Assembly: GCA_001542995.1 (NCBI GenBank) | Contig: LFLA01000026.1 | Coordinates: 1 to 64,000, forward strand | Direction: 5' to 3' | DNA from: Nitrospina sp. LS_NOB | GTDB lineage: Bacteria > Nitrospinota > Nitrospinia > Nitrospinales > VA-1 | Length of the DNA stretch: 64,000 bases | In this document: in pieces, positions 16,414-26,630 of the stretch | Layout: every line of letters begins with the position of its first letter | How positions within the stretch are numbered: the stretch's first letter is position 1 | Position numbers and translations under genes: made by a program | The notes under the pieces: generated by a model | The model's input: the letters and a program-made list of their open reading frames with translations, nothing else | The model's database searches: none | What the model was told of the DNA's origin: nothing

Positions 16414-18843
16414 ATGTTTAAGCGATTCACAGAGAGGGCGCGAAGAGTCATCATCCTTGCTCGCGAGGAAGCTGAGCTTTACCGCCATGAATATCTAGGA
16501 ACAGAACATATTTTGCAGGGTGTTATTAAAGATGGCGGGGGTATTGCTGTTGCCATCGTTCAAAAAAGCGGAGTGGATCTGGTTCAGTTGAAAAAGGAAC
16601 TGGAGAAAAACCTGCCTCGTAGTTCAAACTCCCTGATCATTGGGGATATTCCCTTCACCTCCCGTGCCAAGAAAGTTTTGGAATTCGCGGTGGAGGAAGC
16701 GCGAGCCCTGAATCATAATTATATCGGCACCGAGCATCTGCTTCTGGGACTTTTGAAGGAAAAAGAAGGCGTTGCTTGCCGGGTACTGAATAGTTTCGGC
16801 ATGTTCTTTGATGATGTCCGGGAAAAAATTGTGGAAATGTTCAAAGAACCCACCGAGAGCAGCCGCGAAGTGGGCAAAACCCCGACGCTGGATGAATTCA
16901 GCCGTGACTTGACGAAGATGGCAATAGACGGGAAGTTGGATCCGATCATTGGCCGAGCCAAGGAAATCGAACGGGTGATTCAAATTCTCAGCCGTCGCAC
17001 CAAAAACAATCCGGTATTGATTGGCGAACCCGGTGTCGGTAAAACCGCGATCGTCGAAGGTCTGGCCCAACTTATTATTGAACGGGAAGTGCCGGACACG
17101 CTTTTTGAGAAACGCGTGGTCTCTTTGGATTTGGGTTCCCTGATTGCGGGCACTAAGTACCGCGGTCAGTTCGAAGCTCGTCTCAAAGGCATCATGAAAG
17201 AAATCATCCAGAATGACAGCGTTATTTTGTTTATTGACGAGTTGCATACTCTGGTAGGAGCGGGAGCCGCCGAGGGTTCGGTGGATGCTTCCAATATGCT
17301 CAAGCCGGCTCTTTCCCGTGGTGAGATCCAGTGCATCGGTGCCACCACTCTGGAAGAGTATCGTAAATACATTGAGAAGAACGGCGCGTTGGAAAGACGT
17401 TTTCAGCCCATCATTGTGAATCCGCCAACAGTGGAAGAAACAATTGAGATCATCAAGGGGCTGAGGGTTCCGTATGAACTGCACCACAGAGCAAAAATCT
17501 CCGATGAAGCGATTGTCACTGCGGTCCGGTTTGCCGAGCGGTACATCAGCGACCGGTTCCTCCCTGATAAAGCTATTGACGTGATCGATGAGGCGGGGTC
17601 CCGGGTGCGTCTGCGTGAGATCACCCAATCTCCCGAGATGAAAAAAATTCAGCGCGATGTAGATGTTGTCATTCGCGACAAGAAAATCTGCATCGAAAAT
17701 CAGGAATTTGAAAAGGCTGTTGAATTGCGCGACAAGGAAGAAGAGTTGCGCGATAAGCTGGATGTGGTGAAGGCAGACTGGGATAAAGGCCGCGATACCA
17801 GTGAACCCAGCATTACAGAAGATGATATTGCCGATGTTGTTTCCAGCATGACCGGAATACCGCTCCATAGAATTGAGGAGAAAGAAAGTGCCCGCCTGAT
17901 GAATATGGAAAAAGAACTGGCTGGTAAAGTGGTTGGGCAGAGCGAGGCCATCAAAGTTTTGACTAAGGCGATTCGCCGGTCCCGCTCAGGCTTGAAAGAT
18001 ATGAAAAGGCCGATTGGCACTTTTCTTTTTCTTGGCCCCACCGGTGTTGGTAAAACTGAGCTGGCAAAAGTTCTGGCCGAATTTCTGTTTGGCAATGAGG
18101 ACGCGCTCATCCGGTTGGATATGTCGGAGTATATGGAAAAATTCAACGTGTCCCGTTTGACAGGAGCACCTCCAGGATATGTCGGCTATGAGGAAGGCGG
18201 CCAGTTGACAGAAAAGGTACGCCGTAAACCTTATTCGGTGGTCCTCTTTGACGAGATCGAAAAAGCCAATCCGGATATCTACCATCTCCTGTTGCAGATC
18301 ATGGACGATGGTCGATTGACCGATAGCTATGGCCGGGTGGTGGATTTTAAGAATACGGTTGTGATTCTTACCTCCAATATCAGTTCCCGGATGCTGGAAA
18401 AGGGAACCAGTCTTGGATTTCACAAGGATGACGATGAACTGAGCTACGACAGGATGCAAAAGGAATTGAAGCAGGACTTGAAAAAGACCTTCAATCCTGA
18501 GTTTCTCAACCGGTTGAGTGAGACGGTGGTCTTCCGTCCCCTGGAATTGGGAAATATTGTCGAGATTCTCGATGTTCAGTTGAACATTCTCAACGAGCAA
18601 TTGATTGAGCAGGGATTGACCATTGATGTGACTCCTGATGCGAAAAAATGGCTGGCTGAAAAGGGCTTCGATGCTAATTTTGGTGCCCGGCCTTTGAAAC
18701 GAGCCATTCAAAAACATTTGGAAGATGTCTTGTCCGACGAAATGCTCAAAGGTCGATTTACAAACGGTGGGCTCATTGAGGTTAGCTTGCAGGATGAGGC
18801 CCTGGTGTTTGTTGAAAAATCCGGGGCTCTCAATGTTGGCTGA
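16414..18843 (+). CDS. clpC: ATP-dependent Clp protease ATPase subunit ClpC
   Basis: An 809-residue Hsp100 unfoldase that feeds proteins to ClpP. It has a double Clp-N repeat ([20 protein letters not shown]), a first AAA+ module with Walker [10 protein letters not shown] (about 206), and a UVR-type coiled insert ([21 protein letters not shown], about 428-450) that marks ClpC rather than ClpA or ClpB. A second AAA+ module follows with GPTGVGKTE (about 541) and a ClpP-docking C-terminal half. The ATG follows GAGG with somewhat long spacing. No clpP, mcsA or mcsB lies nearby, so the adaptor is unknown. Confidence 0.95.
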   Translation: MFKRFTERARRVIILAREEAELYRHEYLGTEHILQGVIKDGGGIAVAIVQKSGVDLVQLKKELEKNLPRSSNSLIIGDIPFTSRAKKVLEFAVEEARALNHNYIGTEHLLLGLLKEKEGVACRVLNSFGMFFDDVREKIVEMFKEPTESSREVGKTPTLDEFSRDLTKMAIDGKLDPIIGRAKEIERVIQILSRRTKNNPVLIGEPGVGKTAIVEGLAQLIIEREVPDTLFEKRVVSLDLGSLIAGTKYRGQFEARLKGIMKEIIQNDSVILFIDELHTLVGAGAAEGSVDASNMLKPALSRGEIQCIGATTLEEYRKYIEKNGALERRFQPIIVNPPTVEETIEIIKGLRVPYELHHRAKISDEAIVTAVRFAERYISDRFLPDKAIDVIDEAGSRVRLREITQSPEMKKIQRDVDVVIRDKKICIENQEFEKAVELRDKEEELRDKLDVVKADWDKGRDTSEPSITEDDIADVVSSMTGIPLHRIEEKESARLMNMEKELAGKVVGQSEAIKVLTKAIRRSRSGLKDMKRPIGTFLFLGPTGVGKTELAKVLAEFLFGNEDALIRLDMSEYMEKFNVSRLTGAPPGYVGYEEGGQLTEKVRRKPYSVVLFDEIEKANPDIYHLLLQIMDDGRLTDSYGRVVDFKNTVVILTSNISSRMLEKGTSLGFHKDDDELSYDRMQKELKQDLKKTFNPEFLNRLSETVVFRPLELGNIVEILDVQLNILNEQLIEQGLTIDVTPDAKKWLAEKGFDANFGARPLKRAIQKHLEDVLSDEMLKGRFTNGGLIEVSLQDEALVFVEKSGALNVG

Positions 18844-19005
18844 TGGATTTTTCTTTGCTTAAACGGAAGCAATGACGATAAAAAATATTTAAGGTATTAA
18901 GTTTAAGCAGGTTGTACCGCTGAGGCTTAATACTTTTTTTTGCTTGGAAATGCAGGTGAGGTTTTACCTCTGATAACTCGAAAAAATTTAGATAGTTCTG
19001 GCCGA

Positions 19006-21276
19006 ATGTTGAAAAAAGCCCACATTTTTTTTGCGGCCCTGATTGGTTTTACTCTTCTTATCTCGATCCCCTTTGTGTCTGCTCAAGAAGGTGAAATCAT
19101 CCAGTCCGTGAAGGTGCAAGGGAACAAGCGGATTGACGAGTCAACGATCCTCTATTACATCAAATCCAAGCCCGGCACCGTTCTCTCCAAAAAACAAATC
19201 CGTGAGGATATCGAGCAAATATACAGCCTGGGGCAATTCAAGGACATCCGTGTTGAAACGCGAGAGATCCTGAAGGGGTTGGAGGTTGAATTTTTTGTCG
19301 AAGAGATTCCTTCAATTGGGGATGTTGAAATCGTGGGTACTGACAAGGTTGACGCGAATGACATCCGGGAAAAAATTGGGCTCAAGCGGGGAGCGACTTT
19401 TAGTGATCACCTGGTTCTGGAAAACAGTGAGGAAATCCTCAAGCTTTATCGTGAGAAAGGATACTTTTTTGCCCAAGTAAATATCGATACCCAGTCAGGT
19501 CAGGAAAACCTGGTTAACGTTACCATCAGGATCAAGGAAGGTGAAAAGGTGAAAATTGAAAAGATCCGTTTTTCAGGAAACAGATCCTTTCCGGATAAAG
19601 AACTCCGTGAACAGATGGAAACCCGGCAAAGGACCTGGTATTCCTTTCTGGATGATTCAGGAGTGTACCAAACAGATACCTTGAAGCTGGATATGTTCCG
19701 GGTAGAAGGTTTTTACCACGATCACGGTTTTCTCAGGATCAAAGTATTGGAGCCTCGTATAGATATCAACAAAAAATCCAGGGAAGTTCATATTACTATC
19801 CCGGTTGAGGAAGGCCCGCAGTTTCGCGTGAAGACTTTGGACTTGAGTGGTGGTGATGCGGTTTCTCCGGATGAAATTCAAAAAAGCATTCAGACGAAGG
19901 TTGGCGACATCTACAATGTGTCCCAGCTTCGTCAGGATATTTTAACGATCACTGATTTGTACTCCCAAAAAGGTTATGCCTATGCTGACGCGAACCCGAT
20001 ATCCAAGTTAAACGATGAAGATCGCACCGTTGATTTGTCCATTGAAGTAGATAAAGGCAAAAAGGTTTATGTTGGCAATATTGAAATTCTGGGAAATATT
20101 AAAACCCGGGACAATGTTATCCGCCGTGAATTCCGGCTGAAGGAAGGGGAGTTGTTTGACAGTTTCAAATTGAAGCGGAGTAAACAACGGATCAACAACC
20201 TCAACTTTTTTGAAGATGTCAAGATTGATACCCATAGGGGCCAGGATCCTGACCTCATTGATATCCTCACGACAGTGACGGAAAGGCCGACCGGGTCGTT
20301 TTCGGTAGGTGCTGGTTTCAGCTCGGTCGAGAATTTGATTTTTACTACCTCCATCACCCAGGACAACCTGCTCGGAAATGGTCAGAGGTTGGACTTGAAT
20401 GCCCAGTTGTCCTCTATCCGTTCAGATTTTAGTTTAAGCTTTACTGAACCACGTTTGTTTGATTCCGAAATATTATTGGGAGTCGATGTGTTTAATGAGG
20501 ATCAGGATTTTCTCAGCTTCGATTCCCAATCAATCGGAGGCGGTATTCGCCTGGGTAAAAATATTTCTGAGTATGATTCAGTTAACCTCAGATACCGATT
20601 TGAGAATGTAGAGGTGACGGGGCTTGCTGCTATCGATGAAACGCCGTTTTCTAAGAATGGGACCCGCGTGACCAGCAGAATTGCTCCCACCTATGCTCAT
20701 GATTCGCGGGATAATTTTTTAAATCCTTCCAGAGGATGGAAGCATGTGGTAGGATTTGAACTCGCTGGTCTGGGAGGCGCTAAATTCACCAAATCCTTTT
20801 ATGAAGTGACGTACTACCACCCCCTTTTTGGAAAGCTTGTTGGTGCGGTGCATGCCCGGATTAATTACGCGGCGGGGTATGGTGGAGAAGAACTTCCGGG
20901 TTTTGAAAAGTACTTCATGGGAGGGCCGACTTCCCTCAGAGGCTTTACGATTGAAGATGTCGGGCCAAAAGATAGTGATAACGATCCAGTAGGGGGTGAC
21001 CAGGCACTTCTTTTGAATTTGGAATTGCAGTACCCCTTTACCAAATCTTTTCGCGGGTTTGTGTTTTATGACCGTGGTAATGTTTATGGCAGTGGTCATG
21101 ACACCAGTAATACATCCGATAATTTTGACTTGGGAGAAATGCGCAGCAGTATAGGCGCTGGTATTCGTTTTATCAGTCCTTTTGGCCCACTGGGTTTTGC
21201 CTATGGCATCAAGCTGGACAAGGAAACTGGCGAAGAGGCGGCAGAATTTCATTTCTCAGCAGGAAGCGCATTTTAA
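19006..21276 (+). CDS. bamA: Outer membrane protein assembly factor BamA
   Basis: BamA is the Omp85 core of the complex that folds beta-barrel proteins into the outer membrane. The ATG at 19006 is chosen because it begins a normal signal peptide (MLKKAHIFFAALIGFTLLIS, cleaved near SAQ); the ORF track's upstream TTG would bury it. About five POTRA domains follow (IIQSVKVQGNKRIDESTI opens the first), then the C-terminal 16-stranded barrel with GGPTSLRGF (the conserved VRGF/LRGF loop-6 motif) and a terminal aromatic residue (FHFSAGSAF). Length is about 756 residues. It heads the envelope cluster with skp 14 bp downstream. Confidence 0.95.
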   Translation: MLKKAHIFFAALIGFTLLISIPFVSAQEGEIIQSVKVQGNKRIDESTILYYIKSKPGTVLSKKQIREDIEQIYSLGQFKDIRVETREILKGLEVEFFVEEIPSIGDVEIVGTDKVDANDIREKIGLKRGATFSDHLVLENSEEILKLYREKGYFFAQVNIDTQSGQENLVNVTIRIKEGEKVKIEKIRFSGNRSFPDKELREQMETRQRTWYSFLDDSGVYQTDTLKLDMFRVEGFYHDHGFLRIKVLEPRIDINKKSREVHITIPVEEGPQFRVKTLDLSGGDAVSPDEIQKSIQTKVGDIYNVSQLRQDILTITDLYSQKGYAYADANPISKLNDEDRTVDLSIEVDKGKKVYVGNIEILGNIKTRDNVIRREFRLKEGELFDSFKLKRSKQRINNLNFFEDVKIDTHRGQDPDLIDILTTVTERPTGSFSVGAGFSSVENLIFTTSITQDNLLGNGQRLDLNAQLSSIRSDFSLSFTEPRLFDSEILLGVDVFNEDQDFLSFDSQSIGGGIRLGKNISEYDSVNLRYRFENVEVTGLAAIDETPFSKNGTRVTSRIAPTYAHDSRDNFLNPSRGWKHVVGFELAGLGGAKFTKSFYEVTYYHPLFGKLVGAVHARINYAAGYGGEELPGFEKYFMGGPTSLRGFTIEDVGPKDSDNDPVGGDQALLLNLELQYPFTKSFRGFVFYDRGNVYGSGHDTSNTSDNFDLGEMRSSIGAGIRFISPFGPLGFAYGIKLDKETGEEAAEFHFSAGSAF

Positions 21277-21290
21277 AAAGGATCAGATTT

Positions 21291-21833
21291 ATGCGATTAA
21301 CAATTTTTCGGAAGTTCAGAATCATTTCCCCACTACTCGTTTTGGGTTTTTTAATTTGCGGACCTTTTGCAGTTTCGTCTTTTGCCGCAGATAGCCGGAT
21401 AGGGTTTCTGAATATTCAAAAAGCGGTTTCCAGTACCAAAGAGTGGAAAACCAAGTTTAAAAAATTTAAAGCGGATTTCACTAAAGAGAAGAAAAGAATC
21501 AAGGCTAAGGAACGGAAGATCAAAAAAATGTTGGAGGATTTGAATAAACAAAGCTTTGTTCTGGATCCGGAGCTGAAAAAGAAAAAAGAAGATACATTTA
21601 GAAAAGAAAAAGTTGCTTTTGAAAGATATGTCCAGGACCAGAACGCGGAGTTTGGTAAAGAAGAAAAAGAAATGACCCAAAAAATCCTGATTAAAATGAT
21701 GAGGATCATAAAAAAAATCGGCAAAGAAAAGAAATATACAATGATCCTGGAGCAGAAGGTGGTTCTATATCATGATAAAGGAAACGATTTGACGGGCATT
21801 GCGACCCAGGCCTATAACAGGGCTAATAAATAG
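21291..21833 (+). CDS. skp: OmpH/Skp-family periplasmic chaperone
   Basis: A 180-residue exported protein. The signal peptide ends near SSFAA, followed by the OmpH opening SRIGFLNIQKAVSST. The centre is a very long lysine-rich coiled coil (about residues 60-140), the tentacle region that cages unfolded outer-membrane proteins on their way to BamA. The terminal segment (KKYTMILEQKVVLYHDKGNDLT) is the usual strand cap. AAGGA before the ATG supports the start. In many genomes skp is followed by lpxD; here it is not. Confidence 0.9.
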   Translation: MRLTIFRKFRIISPLLVLGFLICGPFAVSSFAADSRIGFLNIQKAVSSTKEWKTKFKKFKADFTKEKKRIKAKERKIKKMLEDLNKQSFVLDPELKKKKEDTFRKEKVAFERYVQDQNAEFGKEEKEMTQKILIKMMRIIKKIGKEKKYTMILEQKVVLYHDKGNDLTGIATQAYNRANK

Positions 21834-21940
21834 TTTCTGGTTATGCTCCAGCTAAAATAACCTGCTCGACTCCCGCGCTTCAACTCGCTGAAATTTCCAG
21901 AAAAGTCATAGGCATTCAACAGTAAGAATGGACTCCTGAT

Positions 21941-22372
21941 ATGATGGATATTAATGAAATCAAAAAGATCATACCCCATAGATATCCTTTTCTACTGGTT
22001 GATAAGATTATCGAATGTGATATGGACTCCCGAATTGTCGGCATCAAAAATGTGACAATCAATGAACCTTTTTTTCAGGGTCATTTCCCGGAGTTTCCCG
22101 TCATGCCCGGTGTGCTGATTATCGAGGCCCTTGCTCAGGTCGCCTGCATCTTGGGAATTAAAATTATGAACAAGGAGGGCCAGGCTTCTGTGTTCTTCAC
22201 TGGTATTGATAAGGCCAAATTCAGGAAGCCTGTGGTCCCGGGAGATCAATTACGGCTGGAGTTGACTAAAATCAAGCAAAGGGGAACGCTTTTCCGGTTT
22301 GAAGGCAAAGCCTATGTAGGCGATGCTTTGGCTACTGAATGTACTATTCAGGCAATGCTCGGTAAAGATTGA
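21941..22372 (+). CDS. fabZ: 3-hydroxyacyl-ACP dehydratase FabZ
   Basis: A 143-residue hot-dog-fold dehydratase of fatty acid synthesis, supplying beta-hydroxyacyl-ACP flux shared with lipid A synthesis. The HRYPFLLVDKI box with catalytic histidine and the HFPEFPVMPGVLIIEALAQ helix with catalytic glutamate are both intact. Two ATGs sit side by side at 21941 and 21944. It lies between skp and lpxA, the standard place in lipid A clusters. Confidence 0.95.
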   Translation: MMDINEIKKIIPHRYPFLLVDKIIECDMDSRIVGIKNVTINEPFFQGHFPEFPVMPGVLIIEALAQVACILGIKIMNKEGQASVFFTGIDKAKFRKPVVPGDQLRLELTKIKQRGTLFRFEGKAYVGDALATECTIQAMLGKD

Positions 22373-22451
22373 TATTGTAAAGGGCGGGCTTCACCATTTT
22401 TCATTCACGTCTTTTCCTGGCCAATCATACGATGGCTTTATCCTTTAGAAC

Positions 22452-23222
22452 GTGAACATTCATTCCAGCGCAATCATTCATCCAGATGCCGAATTGGCCC
22501 AAGGGGTTGGAGTGGGTCCTTTCACCACCATTGGCCCCAAGGCCAAGATCCGCGAGGGAACGGTTATAGGCCCCAACGTATTGATTGAAGCGGGGACGAT
22601 CATTGGCAGGAACTGTAGGATTTTTCATGGTGCCTCGCTGGGCGGAGAACCTCAGATTCTTAACTTTAAAAACGTTCCGGCCTCACTGGAAATTGGTGAT
22701 GGAACTGTGGTGCGGGAATATGTCACTGCTCATCGATCGGGTTTCGAAAATGGTGTTACCCGTATCGGCAAGGGTTGCCTGCTCATGGCCTATTCACATG
22801 TGGGCCATGACTGTGAAATAGGTGACGACGTGGTGATTGTCAATAGCACGGCTTTATCCGGTCATGTTATGGTGGAAGACAAAGCGTTTATTTCGGGCTT
22901 GGTGGGTATCCATCAGTTTGTCCGAATAGGCAGACATGCCATGGTTGGGGGAATGGCCCGGGTGAATCAGGATGTACTGCCCTTTTCCACCGTGGAAGGA
23001 AATCCGGGCCGGCTTTACAGCACCAACGCAGTGGGACTCAAACGTGCAAACTTCAAACCGGATGTTCGGGCTGCGATAAAAAAAGCTTTGAAATTCATTG
23101 CCCAACCAGAATTAAATACCAAGCAAGCTGTGGAAAAGATCGCAGCTGAAATTGAAATGTTTGACGAAATCAAGTACTTCATCGACTTTATAAATAACTC
23201 CTCCAGAGGAGTGACCAAATAG
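22452..23222 (+). CDS. lpxA: UDP-N-acetylglucosamine O-acyltransferase LpxA
   Basis: First enzyme of lipid A synthesis, a trimeric left-handed beta-helix acyltransferase using hydroxyacyl-ACP. Hexapeptide repeats run from residue 2 to about 180 (IHSSAIIHPDAELAQGVGVG onward), with the catalytic histidine in SHVGHDCEIGDD, and a helical C-terminal domain ends the protein. The start is GTG at 22452. Its TAG stop shares a base with the GTG start of the next gene (TAGTG), implying translational coupling. Whether it prefers UDP-GlcNAc or the 3-amino analogue cannot be decided from sequence by eye. Confidence 0.95.
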   Translation: MNIHSSAIIHPDAELAQGVGVGPFTTIGPKAKIREGTVIGPNVLIEAGTIIGRNCRIFHGASLGGEPQILNFKNVPASLEIGDGTVVREYVTAHRSGFENGVTRIGKGCLLMAYSHVGHDCEIGDDVVIVNSTALSGHVMVEDKAFISGLVGIHQFVRIGRHAMVGGMARVNQDVLPFSTVEGNPGRLYSTNAVGLKRANFKPDVRAAIKKALKFIAQPELNTKQAVEKIAAEIEMFDEIKYFIDFINNSSRGVTK

Positions 23223-24187
23223 TGGCAAAGGTAAGAGCTGGTGTGATTGGAGTAGGCAGAATGGGTGAATACCATGTTGGCGTGCTATCCGAGATGCAGG
23301 GGGTAGATCTTGCCGGGGTGGTGGATGTTGATTCTCAGCGCCGAAAGACCATCCAGGATACCTACAACATCCCCAACTATGCGGACCACAAGGATCTTTT
23401 TGGCCAGATTGATATCGCAGTAGTCGCAGTACCGACAAAGTTGCATTATCCTATCGCCAAAGACCTGCTTAATAATGGCATTCATGTCTTGCTGGAAAAG
23501 CCCTGTTCCAACGACCTCAATCACGCCCGCGAGCTTTTTCAATTGGCTCAGGATAAGAGCCTGATTTTGCACATTGGTCACGTGGAACGTTTTAATGGGG
23601 CGGTGCAGGAACTCCACAAAATTGTTGATGCTCCACTTTTTGTGGAGTGCAAGCGCATGGGGCCTTTCGCCGAACGAATCATTGATGATGGAGTGGTCTT
23701 GGATATCATGATCCATGATATAGATATTATTCTTAACCTGATCAAATCCAAGGTGGTCACATGCCATGTTCTTGGGGCTTCGGTTTTTTCAGAAATAGAT
23801 GACCTCGTGAGCGCCCAGCTCGAATTTGAAAATGGATGCATCGCCAATATCGTTGCCAGCCGGGCTTCGCAGAATAAAGTCCGAACCTTGTCGGTCACTC
23901 AGAAAGATTCTTTCGTGGTTTTGGATTACACCGATCAAGAAATTTATGTTCATCGCAAATCGTCTTCGGAGCATCAAGTGAGCAAGGGCTCGCTGCGGTA
24001 CAAGCAGGAATCGCTGGTCGAAAGAATTTTTGTCCACAAAGATAATCCCCTCAAGCTGGAACTCCAGCATTTCATTGATTGCGTGAAAAATGGAAGCACT
24101 CGGAATGTTGCGGTGGACGATGAACTTTATTCGCTGGAAATCGCCTTGGATATTCTGGATCAGTTCAATAAAAAAAGAAAAAATTAG
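23222..24187 (+). CDS. Gfo/Idh/MocA-family NAD(P)-dependent sugar oxidoreductase in the lipid A operon
   Basis: A 321-residue oxidoreductase with an N-terminal Rossmann fold (RAGVIGVGRMGEYHVGVL) and the family's EKP motif (LLEKPCSNDL, near residue 97). The gene is coupled to lpxA and followed by lpxI. Oxidoreductases in this position include GnnA, which oxidises UDP-GlcNAc at C3 so that a DegT-type aminotransferase (GnnB) can make the 3-amino sugar for amide-linked lipid A. No gnnB is adjacent, and the only DegT gene in the window is a remnant at 7742, so the GnnA role is a suggestion only. Confidence 0.85.
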   Translation: MAKVRAGVIGVGRMGEYHVGVLSEMQGVDLAGVVDVDSQRRKTIQDTYNIPNYADHKDLFGQIDIAVVAVPTKLHYPIAKDLLNNGIHVLLEKPCSNDLNHARELFQLAQDKSLILHIGHVERFNGAVQELHKIVDAPLFVECKRMGPFAERIIDDGVVLDIMIHDIDIILNLIKSKVVTCHVLGASVFSEIDDLVSAQLEFENGCIANIVASRASQNKVRTLSVTQKDSFVVLDYTDQEIYVHRKSSSEHQVSKGSLRYKQESLVERIFVHKDNPLKLELQHFIDCVKNGSTRNVAVDDELYSLEIALDILDQFNKKRKN

Positions 24188-24289
24188 TTTCGCAGCCTGT
24201 ACAAATATCGCATCGCATTCCCATATATTACTGCTAACCTATAGCGGCAACGGCCGCACCTTCTATAAATCTTCTTTTTGCCCATCATT

Positions 24290-25096
24290 ATGGATGCTAC
24301 CCAGGGAAAAATAGGTCTTGTCGCTGGAGCGGGAGAAGTTCCCGTATATTTTGCACGCAAAGCCAGCCAGGTGGGGGTAAAAATTATCAGCGTGGGTTTT
24401 ACAGAGGAAATCAAAAATGGTCTTGCGCCATTTTCGGAAATGAGCTATTCGATTGGAGTCGGCCAGGCGGGGAAAATTCTTGAGACCTTTAAAAAGAACA
24501 ATGTCAAAGATCTGTTGATTCTCGGCAAGGTTGAAAAAAGCGTCATTTTTAAATTGCAGAAATTTGATCTTAAGGTCCTTAAATTTTTAAAAAATATTGT
24601 GACGCATGAAGACAAGGTTTTATTGTTGGGAATGATTGATGAGCTTGCAAAGGAAGGTTTTAGAGTTTTAAGTCAAAAAGAATTTTTGTCGGATATTTTT
24701 CCGCCAAAAGGAAACCTGACTAACCGAGCGCCCAGCAAACAGGAGTTGGCCGATATAGAATTTGGACTGCCCATTGCCCGAAAACTGGCGGATATGGAAA
24801 TCGGCCAGACTCTCATAGTAAAAAATAAAACGGTGGTGGCCGTTGAAGCTCTGGAAGGAACAGATGAGGCCATTCAAAGAGGTTGTGAACTGGCCCAGGG
24901 AAAATGTGTGGTGATCAAGGTCAGCAGAACCAATCAGGATTACCGTTATGACAGCCCTGGCATTGGACCGCAAACCATTCGCATGCTGAGCGAGGGATCG
25001 GTTCTGGCGCTGGAGGCAGAGCGAGTTATGGTGGTGGAACAGGAGAAAGTTCTTGAACTGGCTGATGCGGCAAAAATCGTCGTGACCTGTTACTAG
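24290..25096 (+). CDS. lpxI: UDP-2,3-diacylglucosamine pyrophosphatase LpxI
   Basis: A 268-residue member of the DUF1009/LpxI family, which hydrolyses UDP-2,3-diacylglucosamine to lipid X and replaces LpxH in many alpha- and deltaproteobacteria and related lineages. The N-terminal half has GLVAGAGEVPVYFARKA. The C-terminal catalytic half has AVEALEGTDEAIQRGCELA, VVIKVSRTNQDYRYDSPGIG and the conserved PGIGPQTI stretch. The ATG at 24290 is preferred to the TTG at 24278. It sits between the oxidoreductase and lpxB. Confidence 0.92.
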   Translation: MDATQGKIGLVAGAGEVPVYFARKASQVGVKIISVGFTEEIKNGLAPFSEMSYSIGVGQAGKILETFKKNNVKDLLILGKVEKSVIFKLQKFDLKVLKFLKNIVTHEDKVLLLGMIDELAKEGFRVLSQKEFLSDIFPPKGNLTNRAPSKQELADIEFGLPIARKLADMEIGQTLIVKNKTVVAVEALEGTDEAIQRGCELAQGKCVVIKVSRTNQDYRYDSPGIGPQTIRMLSEGSVLALEAERVMVVEQEKVLELADAAKIVVTCY

Positions 25097-25476
25097 CCCC
25101 CACTCGGCGTGGGGCCAATAATTGGCTAGAAGGAGTTGTCTCGGCTCACTGGCACGTCATCGCGAGCCGCAAGGCGGCGCGGCGATCCAATTAGCTGTGG
25201 AGACTGGTAGCAATTGTTTGTTAAGTCGAGAGCACGTTTGTCCGCAAGATAAAAACATTGCATTTTGAGTCCAGCGTCACGCTGGCCACTCGGCGTGAGG
25301 CCAATGGTAATGGCTTATTAGGCTGAAATACCGATTGAGGCAAAGTAAAAATAATGCAAATTACCAGCGGAGGTTCTCCGCCCACTAGCCGTGGAGGCAG
25401 GAACAATGCCCATGGAGCGAGAGCATGATTGATAGCAGTAACAAGACATTGCATCCTGAGTCCAGCGTCACGCTGG
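25097..25476. repeat. Cluster of three palindrome-capped repeats between lpxI and lpxB
   Basis: Palindromes include CCCCACTCGGCGTGGGG (about 25098-25114), CCAGCGTCACGCTGG (25271-25285 and again 25462-25476), CACTCGGCGTG and CCACTAGCCGTGG. Between them lie core fragments such as GGAGTTGTCTCGGCT and ACATTGCATTTTGAGT. The last copy runs into lpxB and encodes its first residues. A 'gtcatcgcgagccgc' type repeat is also present at 25156. There is no separate gene. Confidence 0.7.
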
Positions 25477-26630
25477 AGTTTTTAATTATTGCTGGCGAGG
25501 CCTCCGGAGATTTGCATGGTTCGAATCTGGTATCGGCTTTAAAGGCTCTTTTGCCGCAGGTCCGTTTCAGCGGAATGGGTGGGTCGAGAATGCGGCAGGC
25601 TGGGGTGGAAACACTCTTTGGTATTGAGCGTATGGGCGCTGTCGGGGTGGTTGAGGTGCTGGGGGAATTCGGTCATTACTACAAGGTCTATCGGACATTG
25701 ATGAAGGAAATCGCCTCGCGCCGTTATGATGCGGTGATTCTCATCGACTATCCCACACTAAATCTTAGATTGGCAAAACAGGCACGACGTTTTGATTGCC
25801 CGGTATTCTTTTTCATCAGCCCGCAGATTTGGGCCTGGAGGAAAGGGAGGATCCGGGATATCCGGGAGTCTGTGAGCAAGATGTTCGTCATTCTCCCGTT
25901 TGAAGAAAAACTGTATCTCGATGCCGGGGTGGACGCGGAATTTCTGGGGCATCCGTTTGTGGACATGGTCCATCCTAGCCGGACTCGTGCAGAGAGTCGG
26001 GTAAAATATTCCTTGAATTCCGAGATTAAGACTATCGGGCTCTTGCCCGGAAGCAGGATGAACGAGGTCAACTCCCTTTTAGATGTGATGGTTCAGGCGG
26101 GAGAAAAAATTCGCGATGAACTGGGTTCCTGCCAGTTTCTTCTTCCCGTTGCCGACTCTATCGATCCCGATCTGATCCGCCAGCGTCTGGGTACCAACCC
26201 GCTTGGCATCCAATTGGTTGAGGGAGAACCCTATGATGTGATGAATAGTTGTGACATGCTGATCATTGCATCCGGTTCCGCCACGCTGGAAGCGGGAATT
26301 CTTGGATGTCCCATGGTCATCATCTACAAGCTGAATCCCTTGACCTACTTGCTGGCACAGTTGTTGGTTGATGCTCCATTGGTAGGTCTGGTGAATATTG
26401 TGGCGGAGGAAGAGGTGGTGCCCGAATTAATACAGGATAAAGTGACAGCAGAAAATATCTCTAACGAAGTGCTTGCAGTTTTGCGGGTTTCTGAAAAGGA
26501 ACAGGCTGTTCGCGAGCGTCTTCTTGAAATCAGAAAAACTCTGGGAGAACCCGGGGTCATGAAGGTTGTCGCGAAACGCATTGCCGATTTTATGGACAAA
26601 TTGAGCATCAATGAAAAAGCTCCTTTTTAA
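25425..26630 (+). CDS. lpxB: Lipid-A-disaccharide synthase LpxB
   Basis: A glycosyltransferase (GT19) joining lipid X and UDP-diacylglucosamine to make the lipid A disaccharide. The family start LIIAGEASGDLHGSNLVSAL is at residues 22-41, and FSGMGGSRMRQAGVETLF and the UDP-binding C-terminal region follow. The N-terminus carries about 20 extra residues (MIDSSNKTLHPESSVTLE) encoded by a dispersed repeat. GGAG lies seven bases before the ATG at 25425, so the start inside the repeat is well supported. The 3' end overlaps the acyltransferase gene by 20 bp. Confidence 0.94.
   Translation: MIDSSNKTLHPESSVTLEFLIIAGEASGDLHGSNLVSALKALLPQVRFSGMGGSRMRQAGVETLFGIERMGAVGVVEVLGEFGHYYKVYRTLMKEIASRRYDAVILIDYPTLNLRLAKQARRFDCPVFFFISPQIWAWRKGRIRDIRESVSKMFVILPFEEKLYLDAGVDAEFLGHPFVDMVHPSRTRAESRVKYSLNSEIKTIGLLPGSRMNEVNSLLDVMVQAGEKIRDELGSCQFLLPVADSIDPDLIRQRLGTNPLGIQLVEGEPYDVMNSCDMLIIASGSATLEAGILGCPMVIIYKLNPLTYLLAQLLVDAPLVGLVNIVAEEEVVPELIQDKVTAENISNEVLAVLRVSEKEQAVRERLLEIRKTLGEPGVMKVVAKRIADFMDKLSINEKAPF

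Noticed and set aside
16624-17868. Long antisense ORF (414 codons) opposite clpC
   Set aside because: It mirrors the codon structure of a well-supported ClpC gene and shows no recognisable domain or start signal.
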